From positions 16,082,025-16,146,024 of the forward strand of contig NC_133778.1 in assembly GCF_003597395.2 (NCBI RefSeq): 64,000 nucleotides of DNA. Reading direction: 5' to 3'. Position numbers and translations under genes: made by a program. Numbering within the stretch: the first letter of the stretch is position 1; every line of letters starts with the position of its first letter. Origin of the DNA: Chelonoidis abingdonii. Its lineage: Eukaryota > Chordata > Testudines > Testudinidae. This document shows positions 45,088 through 56,960 of this stretch, piece by piece. The notes beneath the pieces were generated by a model, which saw nothing but the letters and a program-made list of their open reading frames with translations, did no database searches and was not told where the DNA came from.

Positions 45088-46492
45088 ACTTTTACCCCAA
45101 TGAGGCCTGATGGGAAGACAAGTGAGTGTGTGGAGAGATGGGAAGACCAGTTCCAGCCTATCTGGCTACAGAAGCCCTGTCAGAAGCCTGGGTACAGGAC
45201 TTGCAGATGAAGATTCTCCAGCTACAGAAGAGTGTGGTTTGGTGAAAAAGGACAGGAAAGTGTAAAAGACCAAGGCATGGTTTGACGTGAAAGGTGACCT
45301 GACTGAGCACCAAGTAGGATCTAAAGTCATCATCCAGGATCAGGCTCTCTGCAAGCCTTTCCCAAAGGTAAAGCCATATGGTCTGTGCTTAGAGTTGGCT
45401 CCACTTGACCCCTCTGTATACTTCTTAGTCTTGGGAGGTATTAATAAAGTAATACCCCTTACTGAAGAATTTAAAGCAACTAGAAACTGAGAGGCCCACC
45501 CCCATTTCTATTCAATTTATAAACTTCAAGTTTGTCAGATGTATCTCTGGGAGCATGGCATCGGCAGCATTCTCTTTAAGCTTTGAATATATTTTTGCTT
45601 TAAATAGGGTTACTGAAACCCTTTATATTTCAGGACACACATTTAGTTCTCAGAGCCATCATCGTTAAAATATAAAGTCGCTTAGTGAATAAATGAGACA
45701 TTGAAACTTTTCCTGTGCAGTAAAGAGCTTTTGAATATCTAAGCAGCCAAAGTTATATAATCCAGGGGTAGAGAGTAGCTGCCCAGTACATATTCTACAG
45801 GTATAGAGAGGAAATTCCCAGCATGGAGATAGAAAGATGGATTAAATAGAGTGGGGGGGGAAAAAACTGAAAAAGATAGTGGAGAGAGAAATATACATTA
45901 GTACCATACAATGACCACATGTGGGGACTCAGGACAGTCCTGTGTGGCTGCTGGTGGAGATGGATGCCGCACACCTACTGAATAGCTGCTTATCTCATGC
46001 TGGTCTCTCAGGAGCACGCTCCAGACTCCTGCTGAACCCAGAGCTACTGAATGGGTAAAACATGTGTGATGAGTGCCTAAGCCCTTCCGACATTTTTTTT
46101 GACATACATATTTCTGTTTTATCTGCCTACTTTTTATTTTGCCATTTGAATCCTCTTCTGTCTTTATTGTACCACTTATGCATTCACTAGTAAAAATGCA
46201 ACTGCAAAGACTCTATAGAAAAGGACTGTGATGGCATCAACATCCAGTCCCCTCTGTCACTCAGCCAGAAGTTTCTCCCTTTTCCTGAACTGTATTGTCT
46301 TCAATGTAAAAATGGCTGAGCTGACAGATCTAGGACCTGGAACTGGTCACTAGTAACAATAGGAATAAAACCAGTTCCCCACTACACAAAACCTATGGAC
46401 ACTAGTACAAAGAGTGAATGATCCCCCAGAGTCATGAGCTGGCTCTATGAACAGAAAAAATACTTTTGTTAAAATGTGCACGCGTTGTGAGG

Positions 46493-46501
46493 TATAAAAA
46501 G
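46493..46501 (+). promoter_or_regulatory. TATA box of gamma-crystallin gene B
   Basis: TATAAAAAG in GTGAGGTATAAAAAGGCAGT, 57 bp before the ATG. Upstream DNA to 45911 is conserved with gene A. Confidence 0.85.
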
Positions 46502-46549
46502 GCAGTTGTCCAGCTGGAGTGCTATGGCTTGCAGCTGAATCCAGCTACA

Positions 46550-49500
46550 ATGGGAAAGGTAAGAGAAACCCATCTGGACTGGATTGTCTGGTATGTCAGT
46601 CTGAAGCCAGGGACCTGATTCTCCTCTCATTTACAACAGAGTTAGTCTGTTGATGTCAAAGGAGTTACTCCTGGCCTATATCAGTAGGAGAGGAGAATCA
46701 AGAATGCAGAGCTAAGGGACCTACTGCCTCTATTAGTCCCTGCATATTAATCTCTCGGAGCCCAATTCTGCTTTCGCTTACACTTGTGTAAATGAGGATC
46801 AATTCCACTGAAGTCACAGGAGTATATCAATTTATCACCAGAGTCAGTAAAATGTAAGGCCCAGACACTTCAGGCTTAGCGTTCTGGATGGAGAGAAATT
46901 GGAATGCCAGGACGCAGTCACACTGTATAGGATGTTACTGAAAACTTTGCCGTTTGTTTCTCGCACTAGATCATCCTTTTCGAGGACAGAAACTTTCAGG
47001 GCCGCTCCATTGAGTGCAGCAGCGACCGGCCGGATTTGCAAAGTCAGCTCAGCCGCTCTAACTCCGTCCGCGTGGAAAGTGGCTGCTTCATGCTTTATGA
47101 ACGTCCCAACTTCCAGGGACAGCAGTTCTTTGTGAAACGGGGAGATTATCCTGACATGCAGTCTGAGGGTTTCAGCACCTCCATTAAGTCCTGCCGGATG
47201 ATCCCGCCTGTGAGTTCGATTTAGCTTTTAAAAAATGGCAATGTTGCCCAAGCCACCATCATAAGGCATTTGCTTGATCATTTTCAGCTGAGCTACTGAG
47301 GACTGAAAACAAGAACTGTTTTCTTCCTCCTAGTCATCATCCCTCCAGGATAGCTGGGGGGACTTTACAGGGATAGGATAAGAAAGTTTCCACCACTACT
47401 GCCTGTTCTGGGTGTGGGTGCAGCTGTCCTGTGGTTAAGAATATGGACAGTGACCAAGAACATACTCTGATTTAAGAAGAGAAAGTGTTTCCGTTAACTT
47501 CTGGGGATTTGGAGATACACTGGGCTCACTCCTCTCACACTAGTGTAAAATAAGGAGTAACTGCCTGAGGCCCAGAGAGTTACACCAACGTGAGGGGAGA
47601 ACTGGGCACAATATTTCCTTTGACTCTTTAGAACAAAGTCACTTTTCTGCCTCCTTGATTCTGGGGCTGCTGAAACGTGAAACGCCCCCCAGCAGAACGT
47701 AGTGTAGCCTATGGCAGCAGTTCTCAACTAGAGTTCTGAGCAACTTTCAGGGAGTCCTCCAAGCAGGGCCAGCATTAGACTCATTGGACCCCAGGGCAGA
47801 AAGCCAAAGCCCCGCTGGTCAGGAGCAGCGCCAGTGTTTTTGGCGCCCTAGGCGGGTGTTCTTCTGCGCTCCCGGTCATTGGCGGCAATTGTGCGGTGGG
47901 AGGGGGTCCTTCTGCGCTCCTGGTCTTCAGGGTACTTCGGCGGCGGGTCCCGGAGTGAGTGAAGGACCCTCCACAGAATTCCCGACAACAACCCGGAGCA
48001 CGGAAGGACCCCCTGCCGCCGAATTGCCGCCAAGGGCGGCAAAATGCCGCCCTCCCAAATCCTGGCACCCTAGGCGACTGCCAAGGTCACATAAATGGAA
48101 GCGCCAGTCCAGGCCCCACCACCTGTGCCTGAAGCTGAAGCCAGAGCAACTTAGCTTTGAAGGGCTCCTGTCATCTGAGGCCCCGGATACTTGCCCTGCT
48201 TGCTCCCCTCTAATGCCAGCCCTGGTTTTTATATGCAGAAAAACAGTCATTGTGGCACAGGGGGGCGTGGAGTTTACACAGCATGTTAGGGGGGCCTCTT
48301 GTGGGGCAAGTACAAACCATCCCTTCTTAGGATGGGGTGAGAGTAATTATAGCCCTGCAACTTAATCCATACGATCATCCCTTGTCTTGGGATAGCTTGT
48401 CCTATGGATAAAAGTCAATATGGCTTCCCTCTCTCAGGGCTGGGTGTCCTTGTGGCCTGAGTCAGCAGGGCTGCCCTGCTCAGCAGGGCTGCATGGCCCA
48501 ATAGCCAGAAACAGTAAAATGGCCATCTTCAGTAGGGCTGTTTGGTCTGGCGGTCGCTCAGGAGACTGAGCCCGTGCCCTCCCTGCTCCACCAGGTCCCA
48601 GCTCAGGGCCCTAAAAGTGGCAAGTATGTTGGCCACTGAGTCAGCAGGGAATCCACCCAAAATCCACTGACACAAGTCAGTACAATGCCTAGTTCCTGTG
48701 AACTACTTTCTACTCTGTCCCTGGTGGAGTCATCCTGGAACCTCCGAAGTCCATAGGCTCCTCAGTCTGTGCGGCTCTCGGCAGCTCCATTGCTCCTTGG
48801 GCATCTCAGGACCTTGGGCATTTGCCTGGATCTCGGCATCTCCAGCTTCTGCCTTCTGGGGCCTCAGCAGTTCCCGGGCTGGAGACTGCAGCAGGCGTCC
48901 TTCCTCCTCAGCAGTCAGCCCCGAATGAGCTGGGCTGCTCCCTTTTATACCTGACTTCCAGCCAGAGCATGCCCAACAGGGCCAAGGTTCGCCTCCTCGG
49001 CCAAAAGAGTAGAGTTAACCCTTTCAGTACCAGCATAGGGCAAGCATACTCCATCACAGGGCTTCAGAAGAAGAAAGATTGAGAACCCCAGGCTTATGGG
49101 AGCACTGTGCTGGCTGAGGACTGGCCAGCATTTTACACTGCAGCCCTGTCCCCTCTTGTGTCTGGTTGGGTTCCCTCTTCCCCACCCCAGACATGCTCCC
49201 TGCACCAAGGGTGGGAGTCACAGCTGCAATAGCTTGGACTCAAATGGGTGGATGTGCTGCCTTTGCAGCATTCAAGAATTCTTCTCCTCTGAGGAGCAGA
49301 GGCAGCTGTAAGTGTCTTTTGCATCACTGGAGCAATGCACAGGGCTGACTCAGGGCCCAGAATCACATGCAGCCAGCTGGCTGTGGTTACTCTATTTCCC
49401 TGTCTCATTTTCTGTCACAGCACAGGGGCACCTACAGGATAAAGATCTATGACAAGGAGGATCATAGAGGCAACATGGTAGAGTTAACCGAGGACTCTCT

Positions 49501-49696
49501 GCAAGTCATGGACCAGCTACGCTCCCCCGAGATGCTCTCTTGTTCTGTGCTGGAGGGACACTGGATCCTTTACGAACTGCCGAATTACAGAGGCCGCCAA
49601 TACCTGCTGAGGCCAGGGGAGTACAGGAGATTCAGCGAGTGGGGCGCTATGAGTGGCAGAGTCGGCTCTTTGAGACGTGCCACTGATCTCTACTGA
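46550..49696 (+). CDS. CRYG: Gamma-crystallin gene B, complete (174 codons)
   Basis: Water-soluble structural protein of the eye lens, built of two beta-gamma domains. CDS = join(46550-46558, 46970-47209, 49421-49696). Exon 1 encodes Met-Gly-Lys; all introns are phase 0 with good sites (AAG/GTAAGA, CTAG/ATC, CCT/GTGAGT, CACAG/CAC), the classic gamma-crystallin layout. Greek keys: residues about 4-40 (LFEDRNFQG), 41-83 ([20 protein letters not shown]), 84-125 ([17 protein letters not shown]) and 129-174 ([21 protein letters not shown]). Length 174 equals the usual gamma-crystallin. The conserved N-domain tryptophans are missing (Phe in GCFMLYE, none after GDYPDM) while both C-domain tryptophans are present. 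Intron 2 is 2.2 kb through nested insertions. Subtype not assigned. Confidence 0.93.
47764..48224. mobile_element. Nested hAT-type element in intron 2 of gene B
   Basis: Ends CAGGGCCAGCATTAGAC and CTCTAATGCCAGCCCTG are inverted. Its GC-rich core (47826-48085, GGCGCCCTAGGCGGGT to GGCACCCTAGGCGAC) looks like a further inserted, partly self-complementary element. Confidence 0.65.
48251..49058 (-). mobile_element. Solo LTR nested in intron 2 of gene B
   Basis: TG..CA ends (TGTGGCAC, CCATCACA). On the minus strand it starts TGTGATGGAGTATGCTTGCC and has a TATA box (TATAAAAGG, complement of 48951-48959) followed by GAGCAGCCCAGCTC. No internal genes. Its promoter faces away from gene B transcription. 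Confidence 0.65.
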
Positions 49697-49730
49697 ATCA
49701 AGACGCCTTTCATGTGGAAGGTTCTCAATG

Positions 49731-49736
49731 AATAAA
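49731..49736 (+). promoter_or_regulatory. Poly(A) signal of gene B
   Basis: AATAAA 35 bp after the stop, followed by TGCTTTAGCAACCATTGTGC as in gene A. Confidence 0.9.
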
Positions 49737-49799
49737 ATGCTTTAGCAACCATTGTGCTCTCAGCGTGCTGTTGTAAGTGTACTAAGGGGAACACTGAGG

Positions 49800-51190
49800 C
49801 TTGTCCTGTGTTCTTGGGCTACAGAATCATCTTCTGAACCAAAAGCTGCTGCTCATCTTTCCCTGCCCTCCCCCAGCATTGCATAGCTACTTCCAACACA
49901 AAGTGCCCAACACCAAACACAGGGCTCAGGCCTAGGCAGCCACACAAGGGAGTACAGGGACACCTTAGCGAGAACGCAGTGCAGGAGGCTCACCAAGAAA
50001 CTGAGACATCCAGGACTCGGCCGATAGAGAGAATGACAACTGCAGAGATGTACTTTAGATAATAATCCTCCAGCCCACCCCTGGCCAGAGATTTGGAGCT
50101 AGGACTAGAGTGGCACTCAGCTGAGCTCCCGCCCTTGCTTCTTCACCAGATGTCACTGGGTGCATCACCAGGAAGCAGCAGCCAGAGCCCCCTCAGCCAT
50201 CAGGCATGGAGCAGGCAGAGCTGGGCACCCAGGTGATGACAGGAATCAGCCACATCCCCTTCCCAGCCAAGAGGCAGCATCTGTCACATACTCTCTCCAG
50301 CCAGAGACTATGCCTCGGCCAGAGTTATTTAGGCACTGATCCAGGGCAGGGCAGGATTAACTAGCCATAGGCACCACAGGCCAGGGTGGTTTCTATCCCA
50401 GCTTGAAAATATGACCCAGTTGGAACCATTTCAGAGATGTCTGGCCAAGTCTGCATCCAGCCTGAAACAATTGAGAGGACTGAACAGCCCCATGCACCTC
50501 AGTGTGAGGTTAACTGTAGTAGCCACCAACAGCAGCCCAGCATAGGAGTGTGGGAGGTAGAGGAAGAAGAATGCTTCTGGCCCAGTCCACCCACCCAAGC
50601 AGATACACTCAGGCTCAAGGGCAAGGCCTGGAAGCTACCCTACTCCTATCCCGCCATCTTAGGGTTATCGGGACAAAGGAACCTGTTCTCCATGAGTTTG
50701 GAAGGGCCTCATTCTTCTGTTCCTGTCTCTTTTGGTGGAGAGTCATACAAAGTTTCAATGGGCTAATGGAGGGGAAGCCATGCAGCACCCCCCACCCTTA
50801 CCAGCAGCAGATGTACTTTGAATCTGAAAAGACTGTTATGTACATTAAGATGAGTCCTGATCCCTGACTCTCTGCATGGACAGTGTTGTGAGTTCACAGT
50901 TTTAAGTAATCTAGTCTATAAAACTACAAGGTTTTCTGTGCATACAGTTATCAGTGTACCAGGGACAAGGTTAAATACAGAAAACAAGAGTAAAGGCAAC
51001 AAGACATTCTGACCTCTCAGGCTACAGTACAGTCCCTTCATGGGGACTCCATAGATCAGGCCAAGTTGAGATTTCCCAGCTTTTTTCTATGCGAGAAGCC
51101 CAGCATTGTAGCAAGATGCTTCTAATAAGAGCTATACAGTAATATTACCAATAGCCTGTTGCCAGTACATTGTATAGTCATATGATTGAC
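49800..51190. other. 3' flank of gene B, no gene seen
   Basis: Parts match unit A (49828-50340 with 40883-41150; 50400-50500 with 41500-41600). A 109-codon frame at 50437-50766 is unrecognised and not conserved as a frame in unit A. Confidence 0.6.
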
Positions 51191-51192
51191 TA

Positions 51193-51461
51193 AGGTTGGG
51201 TCTACACATCAGATCTATATCAGTATAACTCACTCAGCAGTATGAAAAATCCTCACCTCTGAGCGAGTTATACCCACCTAACCCCTCATGCAGACAACCC
51301 TATGTCAGCGGAAGAGCTTCCCCCATTGACATAGCTACTGCCTCTCAGCCTCTCCCTACGCCGATGGGAGAAATTTTTGCTGTTGGTGTTGGAGCATCTG
51401 CATTACAACGCTACAGCGATGCAGCTGAGCTGATGCAGCATTTTTAGTGTAGACCTGCCCT
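51193..51461. mobile_element. hAT-type MITE (unit B, full length)
   Basis: AGGTTGGGTCTACAC and GTGTAGACCTGCCCT inverted ends; partner of 41610-41836. Confidence 0.7.
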
Positions 51462-51544
51462 ATTTCAATAGAAATCTCTAGATAGACTGCCCAAAACCTG
51501 CTGGCATTCTGGAAGCAATCGGCATGGCCCCTGGGGGACAGCAT

Positions 51545-51640
51545 GAGGCCCTGATCCAGCAAAACACTTAAGCCTGTGCTTAATTGAAACTCGTGAATAG
51601 TCCCATTGACAAAGTTACGTATGCACTTAAGTGCTGTGCT
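51545..51640. repeat. Palindromic MITE (unit B)
   Basis: AGGCCCTGATCCAGCAAAAC at the left and CACTTAAGTGCTGTGCT at the right; partner of 41922-42017. Confidence 0.55.
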
Positions 51641-51667
51641 GTATTGGAGCTTGTATTAAACAGTCTG

Positions 51668-52192
51668 TCATGTGGTTCACTCAATGCTGGGGGTACCCCT
51701 TTGTGGGTACATCTGGGGATCAGCACTCACCCGGTCTGGCACCTTCTTCAGTCCATTACTCACGCTGTGACTCTTCTTTCTCTCTTTATGACTCAGAGTA
51801 CTCCCTCTTCCTGCTTAGCCCTCTGGCTAGGTCACCATATAATCCCCACTTCCAGGGTATCAAAGTCTCTCCAAACCAGCTGTCCGGTTAGTGTCTCCCA
51901 CAATCCTGTGCCACTTGCTACTGACTGGTAGGGGAACCCAGGCACACAGAAATTCTGCCTAAACGTAAAAACAGCCCCTCTAGCACCTGGCATCCAATCT
52001 TTAAAAAAAATCATGCCGGCAAATTTAAAAAAAAATATTAGATAAACAAGTGACAGTGGCTATCTTATACACAAACCAAAAAAGAGTGGCAGCAATCAAA
52101 GTAAAAAACAAAATGGTCAAATACTTTACAGTACAATCAGAAAAGTAAGTCAGCTGTGTATACAAAATTAGCTGAAGTTATCAGTGTACTGA
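51668..52192. repeat. LTR-like sequence (unit B)
   Basis: Partner of 42045-42560, starting TGTCATGTGGTTCACTCAAT. It is interrupted at 52192 by the 8.6-kb block and picks up again at 60835. Confidence 0.4.
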
Positions 52193-52193
52193 C

Positions 52194-53591
52194 TGTAACC
52201 CTTCTACCCCTCTGAGTTGGCAGCAACAAGTGCCAGGTTCAGTATCCAGGGGTTCCGTTTTAATAACACCGTGCATAACTGGCTCGAGCCCCCACCCAGT
52301 GACCTGGGACACTTACATACCACACCCTCCTGGGCACCTCTAGGAGGCAGTACTTCCCCTCTTGCAAGCACGGAGTCTGAGTGTAGCAAAATCCTTTTAA
52401 TAAAGGAAAGAAACAATGCAGCATCCCATTGGAGAAACACCACAAACAGGCTTATAACACAAACCATAAACAAAACCCACCTCCATAGTACATCTGGCAA
52501 TGTCCTTTTCCCTCTTAGTTGCGTCTTAAGTTCAATTCACCCAAAAGTCAACAATCCAAAGTCTTATGTCAGATAGCCATCCTCAGATTCAAGAGTTTAT
52601 CTGCATGATGTTTTACTCCCCCACCCTGGGTGGAAATGACGGGGGGAGTCCACACAGGATGTTAAGGTGGCACCTTACGTGGGCCCGGGCCAACTGCTCC
52701 GACTTTCCGTGGAGTTTCTTGCTGCAGCCTTCACGCGACCCGCTTCCACCTACACCAGCTGATGCCGCTCCTCCAGCCTGTCTGCAAACCACTTTCATCG
52801 CTCCACTGTTTCCAGGGCTACTGCAACACGCTGCAATTACTTGCCTCCGCTCTGCCAGCCGCTTAACAATTAGGTCTTCAGGCTTCCCCCACTGGTAACA
52901 CAGCCATCAGTGATTTCAGCTCTTAGGTTAGGGAGCCCTTGGTGCTGGTTGCACCATTGGCCCAACGGAATTCAGCTCAGCAGTCTCTAGATTGGGACTC
53001 CTAATGGAATCAAAAATTAGCTTCTACTCTTTAACATTTGGAGAGAGGATGATGACTGCAATTGGTTGTGTTCCACGCCCTCAAAAAGGCCATTACCATC
53101 AGGTATCACTACAGTCCCCAACCTCTCCATTTCATGGGGGTTTGGCCCATGTCCCAATGTTTAGCAGGTACCACCCCAACTGGAGGTTTGAGTTTTCATT
53201 CTCTGCACAAGCAGTCCCACAGCTCCCCATTTCACACATATCAGGGTGATAAACTCTTTTTTTCCTCCCTGCCCAATAACAAAGATATGGGGATCCCAGA
53301 GCTGTAAAAATAACCATCCAGGTTTCTGCTGTGTGGCCTTTAAGAGTCCAAAAAATGAGGTACTGCATTGAATTTCTCTCAGCTTATTACCAGCTTAGGA
53401 TTCTGATTACAGCTGCCACATCAGGACTCTGAGTTGCCTGATAAACTCTGGTCTCCCCCAAAACCTATCCCTTGGGGGATCCCCTAAGATCCAGATCCCC
53501 CTGGATCCCGAACAAAGGAAAGTAAACTCCTTTCCCTCAACCAGTTTTGCCTCTCCTAGGCTTTCCCTCCTGGGTTACCCTGGAAGGATAA
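52194..53591 (-). mobile_element. LTR/ERV-type sequence left of DIRS-4
   Basis: It begins TGTAACCCTTCTACCCC, an LTR-like start absent from unit A. Near its right end CTGGGTTACCCTGGAAG is the reverse complement of a motif in the LTR at 3141-3992 (CTTCCAGGGTAACCCAG), so the same LTR family probably lies here in reverse. DIRS-4 interrupts it. Confidence 0.5.
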
Positions 53592-53949
53592 GACTGGTTA
53601 CTCACTTCTGTAACCTTGTTGTTTTTCGAGATGTGTTGCTCATATCCATTCCAGTCAGATGTTGTGTGCGTTGCCACGTGCACGTTCTGTCGGAGAAACT
53701 TTGTACCCTAGCAACACTCAGCGGGTCGGCTGGGCGCCCCCTGGAGTGGGTGCCACTTATGGCGCCGAATATATAACCCCAGCCGACCGGCGCCACCCTT
53801 CAGTTCCTTCTTGCCGGCTACTTCTGACAGTGGGGAAGGGGGTGGTTTTGGAATGGATTATGGAGCAACACCTCTCGAGAACAACAATTACAAACTGGGT
53901 GAGTAACCGTTCTTTTTCTTCTCAAGTGATTGCTCATATCCATCCAGTC

Positions 53950-54855
53950 AGGTGATTTCCCAAGGCCTTACCTAGGCGGAGTGGTCGTGAGGTGTAGGAG
54001 TGGCCCGTAATTGCAGGACCGCAGCACCAAAGGCTGCATCATCTCTTACGGATTGCTGGACCAGTTGCTAGTGCGGAGGTGAAGGTGTGGACGATGATCC
54101 AGGTCGCATGCACGGTATATCTCCTCTGGAATGGGCACGGTTGGCACCAGGAAGGGCGGCTGAGAGGAAGCTTGAGCCTGGTAGAATGCGCCGTGAGGTG
54201 GCCGGAGGGAACATGAGCCAGGTCATAGCAACGTGCGGATTGGGCATGCTGTCACCCAGGAGGAATCCTCTGGGGAGGAGACTTCATCCATTCCGCAAAC
54301 CGCCCCAAACAGCTGGGGAGACTTCTGGAAGGGCTTCTGTCATTGTCAATATAGAAAGTGAGTGCTTTCTACGCACAATCTAAGGAGTTAGTAGTGCTGC
54401 TCCCGTTTGAGAAGCAGTGGGGCTTCGAAAGAAAGATCGGGAGGAAGATGTCCTGGTTGGTGTTTGGAAAGCAAACACTACCTTAGGGAAGGATGCGGAT
54501 GAGGTTGAGTTGACCTTTATCCTTATGAACGACAGTGTATGGTGGGTTCCCAGCAGTGAGCGCTCTCAGCTCAGAGACCCGCTCTGGCCGATGTAATGGC
54601 CACCAGACAAGATTGTCTTCCACGTACAGGTACAAGAGACAGCAAGTCGCTAGTTGCTCAAAGGGCCAGTTGCATTAGTCTGCTCAGGACCAATTTAAGA
54701 TCCCATGGGTAGGGCAGGGGTGACGCGTGGGGGGAATGAGGTGCTCTAGGCCCTTATGACCAAGTGACCACAGTAGAACCACCGTGGCCTGGATGGAAGT
54801 GGATACAGCCGCTAAGTGCACCTTTCAGAGAGGATGTTTGCCTAGAACCTGCTGC
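53950..54855 (-). pseudogene. DIRS-4 tyrosine recombinase, decayed
   Basis: No long frame remains, but landmarks are in place on the minus strand: AITSAR before an indel (about 54575-54600) and HLTAHSTR (54178-54203), the first arginine and HxxR boxes of the recombinase. The final tyrosine region is unreadable. Confidence 0.65.
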
Positions 54856-56960
54856 TTAAGGTACCAGAGGTAGTCTAGGACCGTGGGAATCGGGCCTCCG
54901 ATCGGGAGTAACATTCTGTTGTCGTTGCACCAGCAAGAGAAGCGTTTCCACTTTGGCCAAATACGTATAGCGGTGGAAGGCTCTCCTGCTACTGAGGAAA
55001 CTATGCTGCACTGGAGTCGAGGCAGTCGTAACTCTACTGTGTTTTAGCCACTGCAGTAGCCACGCCTGATATGATGGAGATGCTCGCAAGTGGGTGGCGA
55101 GCCTGTCCGTGTCTTGCGTAATCAGGTCCGGAAGGAGAGGGAGGGGAACTGGAGTGGCCATGGACAGGTCTAGTAGGGTGGTGTACCAGTGCTGTCTGGG
55201 CCACGCAGGCGCAATCAGGATTATATGCACTTTGTCCCTACGGAGCTTCAAGAGGACCTTGTGCACCAGAGGAAACGGAGGGAAGGTATATAGCAAGTGG
55301 TGCCCCCATGGCAGGAGGAATGCGTCCGTGATCGACCCCAGAGAGAGACCCTGAAAGGAACAGAACTCCTGGCACTTCCTGTTCCAGCGGGAGGCGAACA
55401 GATCTACTAGGGGAAATCCCCACCTCTGGAAGATCGAATGGATGACATCTGGTCTTATTGACCATTCATGACAGAGGAAGGACCGGCTCAGCCGGTCCGA
55501 CAGGGCATTCCAGACCCCTGGGACAAAGGACGCCACTAGGTCCACTTGGTGGGCTATACAGAAGTCCCAGAGTCAAATGGCCTCTTGACACAGGGGAGAC
55601 GAACGGGTCCCCCCCGTTTGTTGATATAGTACATGACCGTTGTGTTGTCCGTGAATACAGAGACACAACGGCCGTGAAGACGTTGCTGGAACGCCTGGCA
55701 CGCGAGGCGGACTGCCCGCAACTCCCGGACGTTTATGTGGAGTGTTAGCTCCTGGGGTGAGCAAAGGCCCTGGGTACGAAGGCGACCTAGATAGGCCCCC
55801 CAACCGAGGGATGACGCATCCGTCGTCAAGGTCAGCGACGGCGGCCGTGGGTGGAATGGCATCCCTGCGCATACCAAGGATGGATTCAGCCACCAGTCGA
55901 GGGAGCGGAGGGGGCTCGGAGGAACTGTGAGCAGGACATTGATAGGGTCCCTTCCCGGGCGGAAGACCGAATGGAGCCACGTTTGAAAGGGGCGCATGCG
56001 GAGCCTGGCATACTTGGTTACGTAAGTACATGCGGCCATATGCCCCAGTAGGCCTCGGCAGGTGCGAGCCGAGGTGATTGGGGAGGCCTGCAGACCCCGG
56101 ATGATCAAGACGATCGTCTGGAAGCGGGGCTGGGGCAAGTAGGCCCTGGCTAGAATGGAGTCCAGGGTTGCTCCTATGAAGTCCAGCCTTTGTGTAGGGA
56201 CCAATGTGGATTTCTTGGTGTTGAGGAGTAGATCCAACCTGGAGAATAGGTCCGCGATTATGGTGACATGCTGTTGGACCTGAGACTGAGAGGTCCCCTT
56301 GATGAGCCAGTCGTCGAGATACGGGAACACATGTATCTGCTGCCTGCGGAGGTGGGCGGCGAGACGGCCATGCACTTTGTGAACACCCTTGGGGCCGTGG
56401 AGAGGCCGAAGGGAAGGACTGTGAACTGGAAGTGTTGGTGGTTGATCATAAAGCGAAGGTACTTCCTGTGCGGCGGAAAGATGGCAATATGGAAGTACGC
56501 GTCCTTCATGTCGAGGGCGGCGTACCAGTCCCAGGATCCAAGGACGGGATAATAGTTCCCAGGGAGACCATGCGGAATTTCAACTTGAGCATCCATTGTT
56601 GAGCCCTCGCAGGTCTAGAATAGGTCTGAGGCCTCCCTTGGACTTGGGAATCAGAAAATAGCGGAGTAAAACCCCTTCCCCCTCTCTTCTAGCGGTACCT
56701 CCTCTATGGCTCCTGCGGCGAGGAGAGACTGCACCTCTTGTAAGAGGACTTGCTCGTGAGAGGGGTCCCTGAAGAGGGACCGGGATGGGGGGGAGGGGGG
56801 GTGAAGCAAATTGGAGGTGGTAACCTTGCTTCACCGTGCGCAGAACCCAAAGGTCCGAAGTCAGTTGGGACCACGCCGGAGGAAGTAGGAAAGACGGTTG
56901 GAGAAGGGAGGGAAAGGATCCTGCTTTGAGACTGGTACGCCGTCCCCGGCGCACCTTCAA
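54856..56960 (-). pseudogene. DIRS-4 reverse transcriptase-RNase H polyprotein, frameshifted
   Basis: Copies element RNA to DNA. Read in order on the minus strand: RYFLIPKSKGGLRPILDLRG (56620-56680), palm motif A ALDMKDAYFHI and motif B LPFGLSTAPRVFTK (56258-56596), catalytic motif C FPYLDDWL (about 56320, in the 55554-56375 frame), then RNase H with TTDASSLGWGAYLG, HINVRELRAV and VSVFTDNTTVMYYINKRGG. The connection segment with HEWSIRPDV and VDLFASRWNRKC lies in a third frame (54856-55545). All catalytic residues are visible; at least two frameshifts separate the three frames. Confidence 0.85.

Larger units (their letters stand above)
42830..45470 (+). pseudogene. ERV pol relic: integrase (unit A)
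   Basis: Degraded retroviral-type integrase on the plus strand. An HHCC-like zone (HHKICKQICYNG near 43095) is followed by a core piece ([14 protein letters not shown] at 43327-43370), then [19 protein letters not shown] near 43710-43765 and a C-terminal part (45285-45460). Stops and frameshifts separate them, and two hAT elements interrupt it (43374-43635, 43974-45087). Gag, protease, reverse transcriptase and env are not seen. It cannot make a protein. Retroviral rather than Gypsy origin is my preference, not proven. Confidence 0.6.
35083..45910. repeat. Tandem duplication unit A (gamma-crystallin unit)
   Basis: It begins ATGACCACACCTGGGGACTC; unit B begins ATGACCACATGTGGGGACTC at 45911. 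Both run through upstream DNA, TATA box, three exons, 3' flank (CATCTTCTGAACCAAAAGCT at 40883 and 49828), LTR-like DNA, an ERV integrase relic and a common end ATACATTAGTACCATAC (45893 and 63669). Confidence 0.85.
47715..49091. mobile_element. hAT-type element in intron 2 of gene B (outer)
   Basis: CAGCAGTTCTCAA and TTGAGAACCCCAG are inverted ends. GCCTATGG (47707-47714) and GCTTATGG (49092-49099) are a 7/8 target duplication. Gene A lacks it. It hosts the two elements below. Confidence 0.7.

Noticed and set aside
47784..48365. 193-codon plus-strand frame in intron 2 of gene B
   Set aside because: It lies within nested transposons and is absent from unit A.
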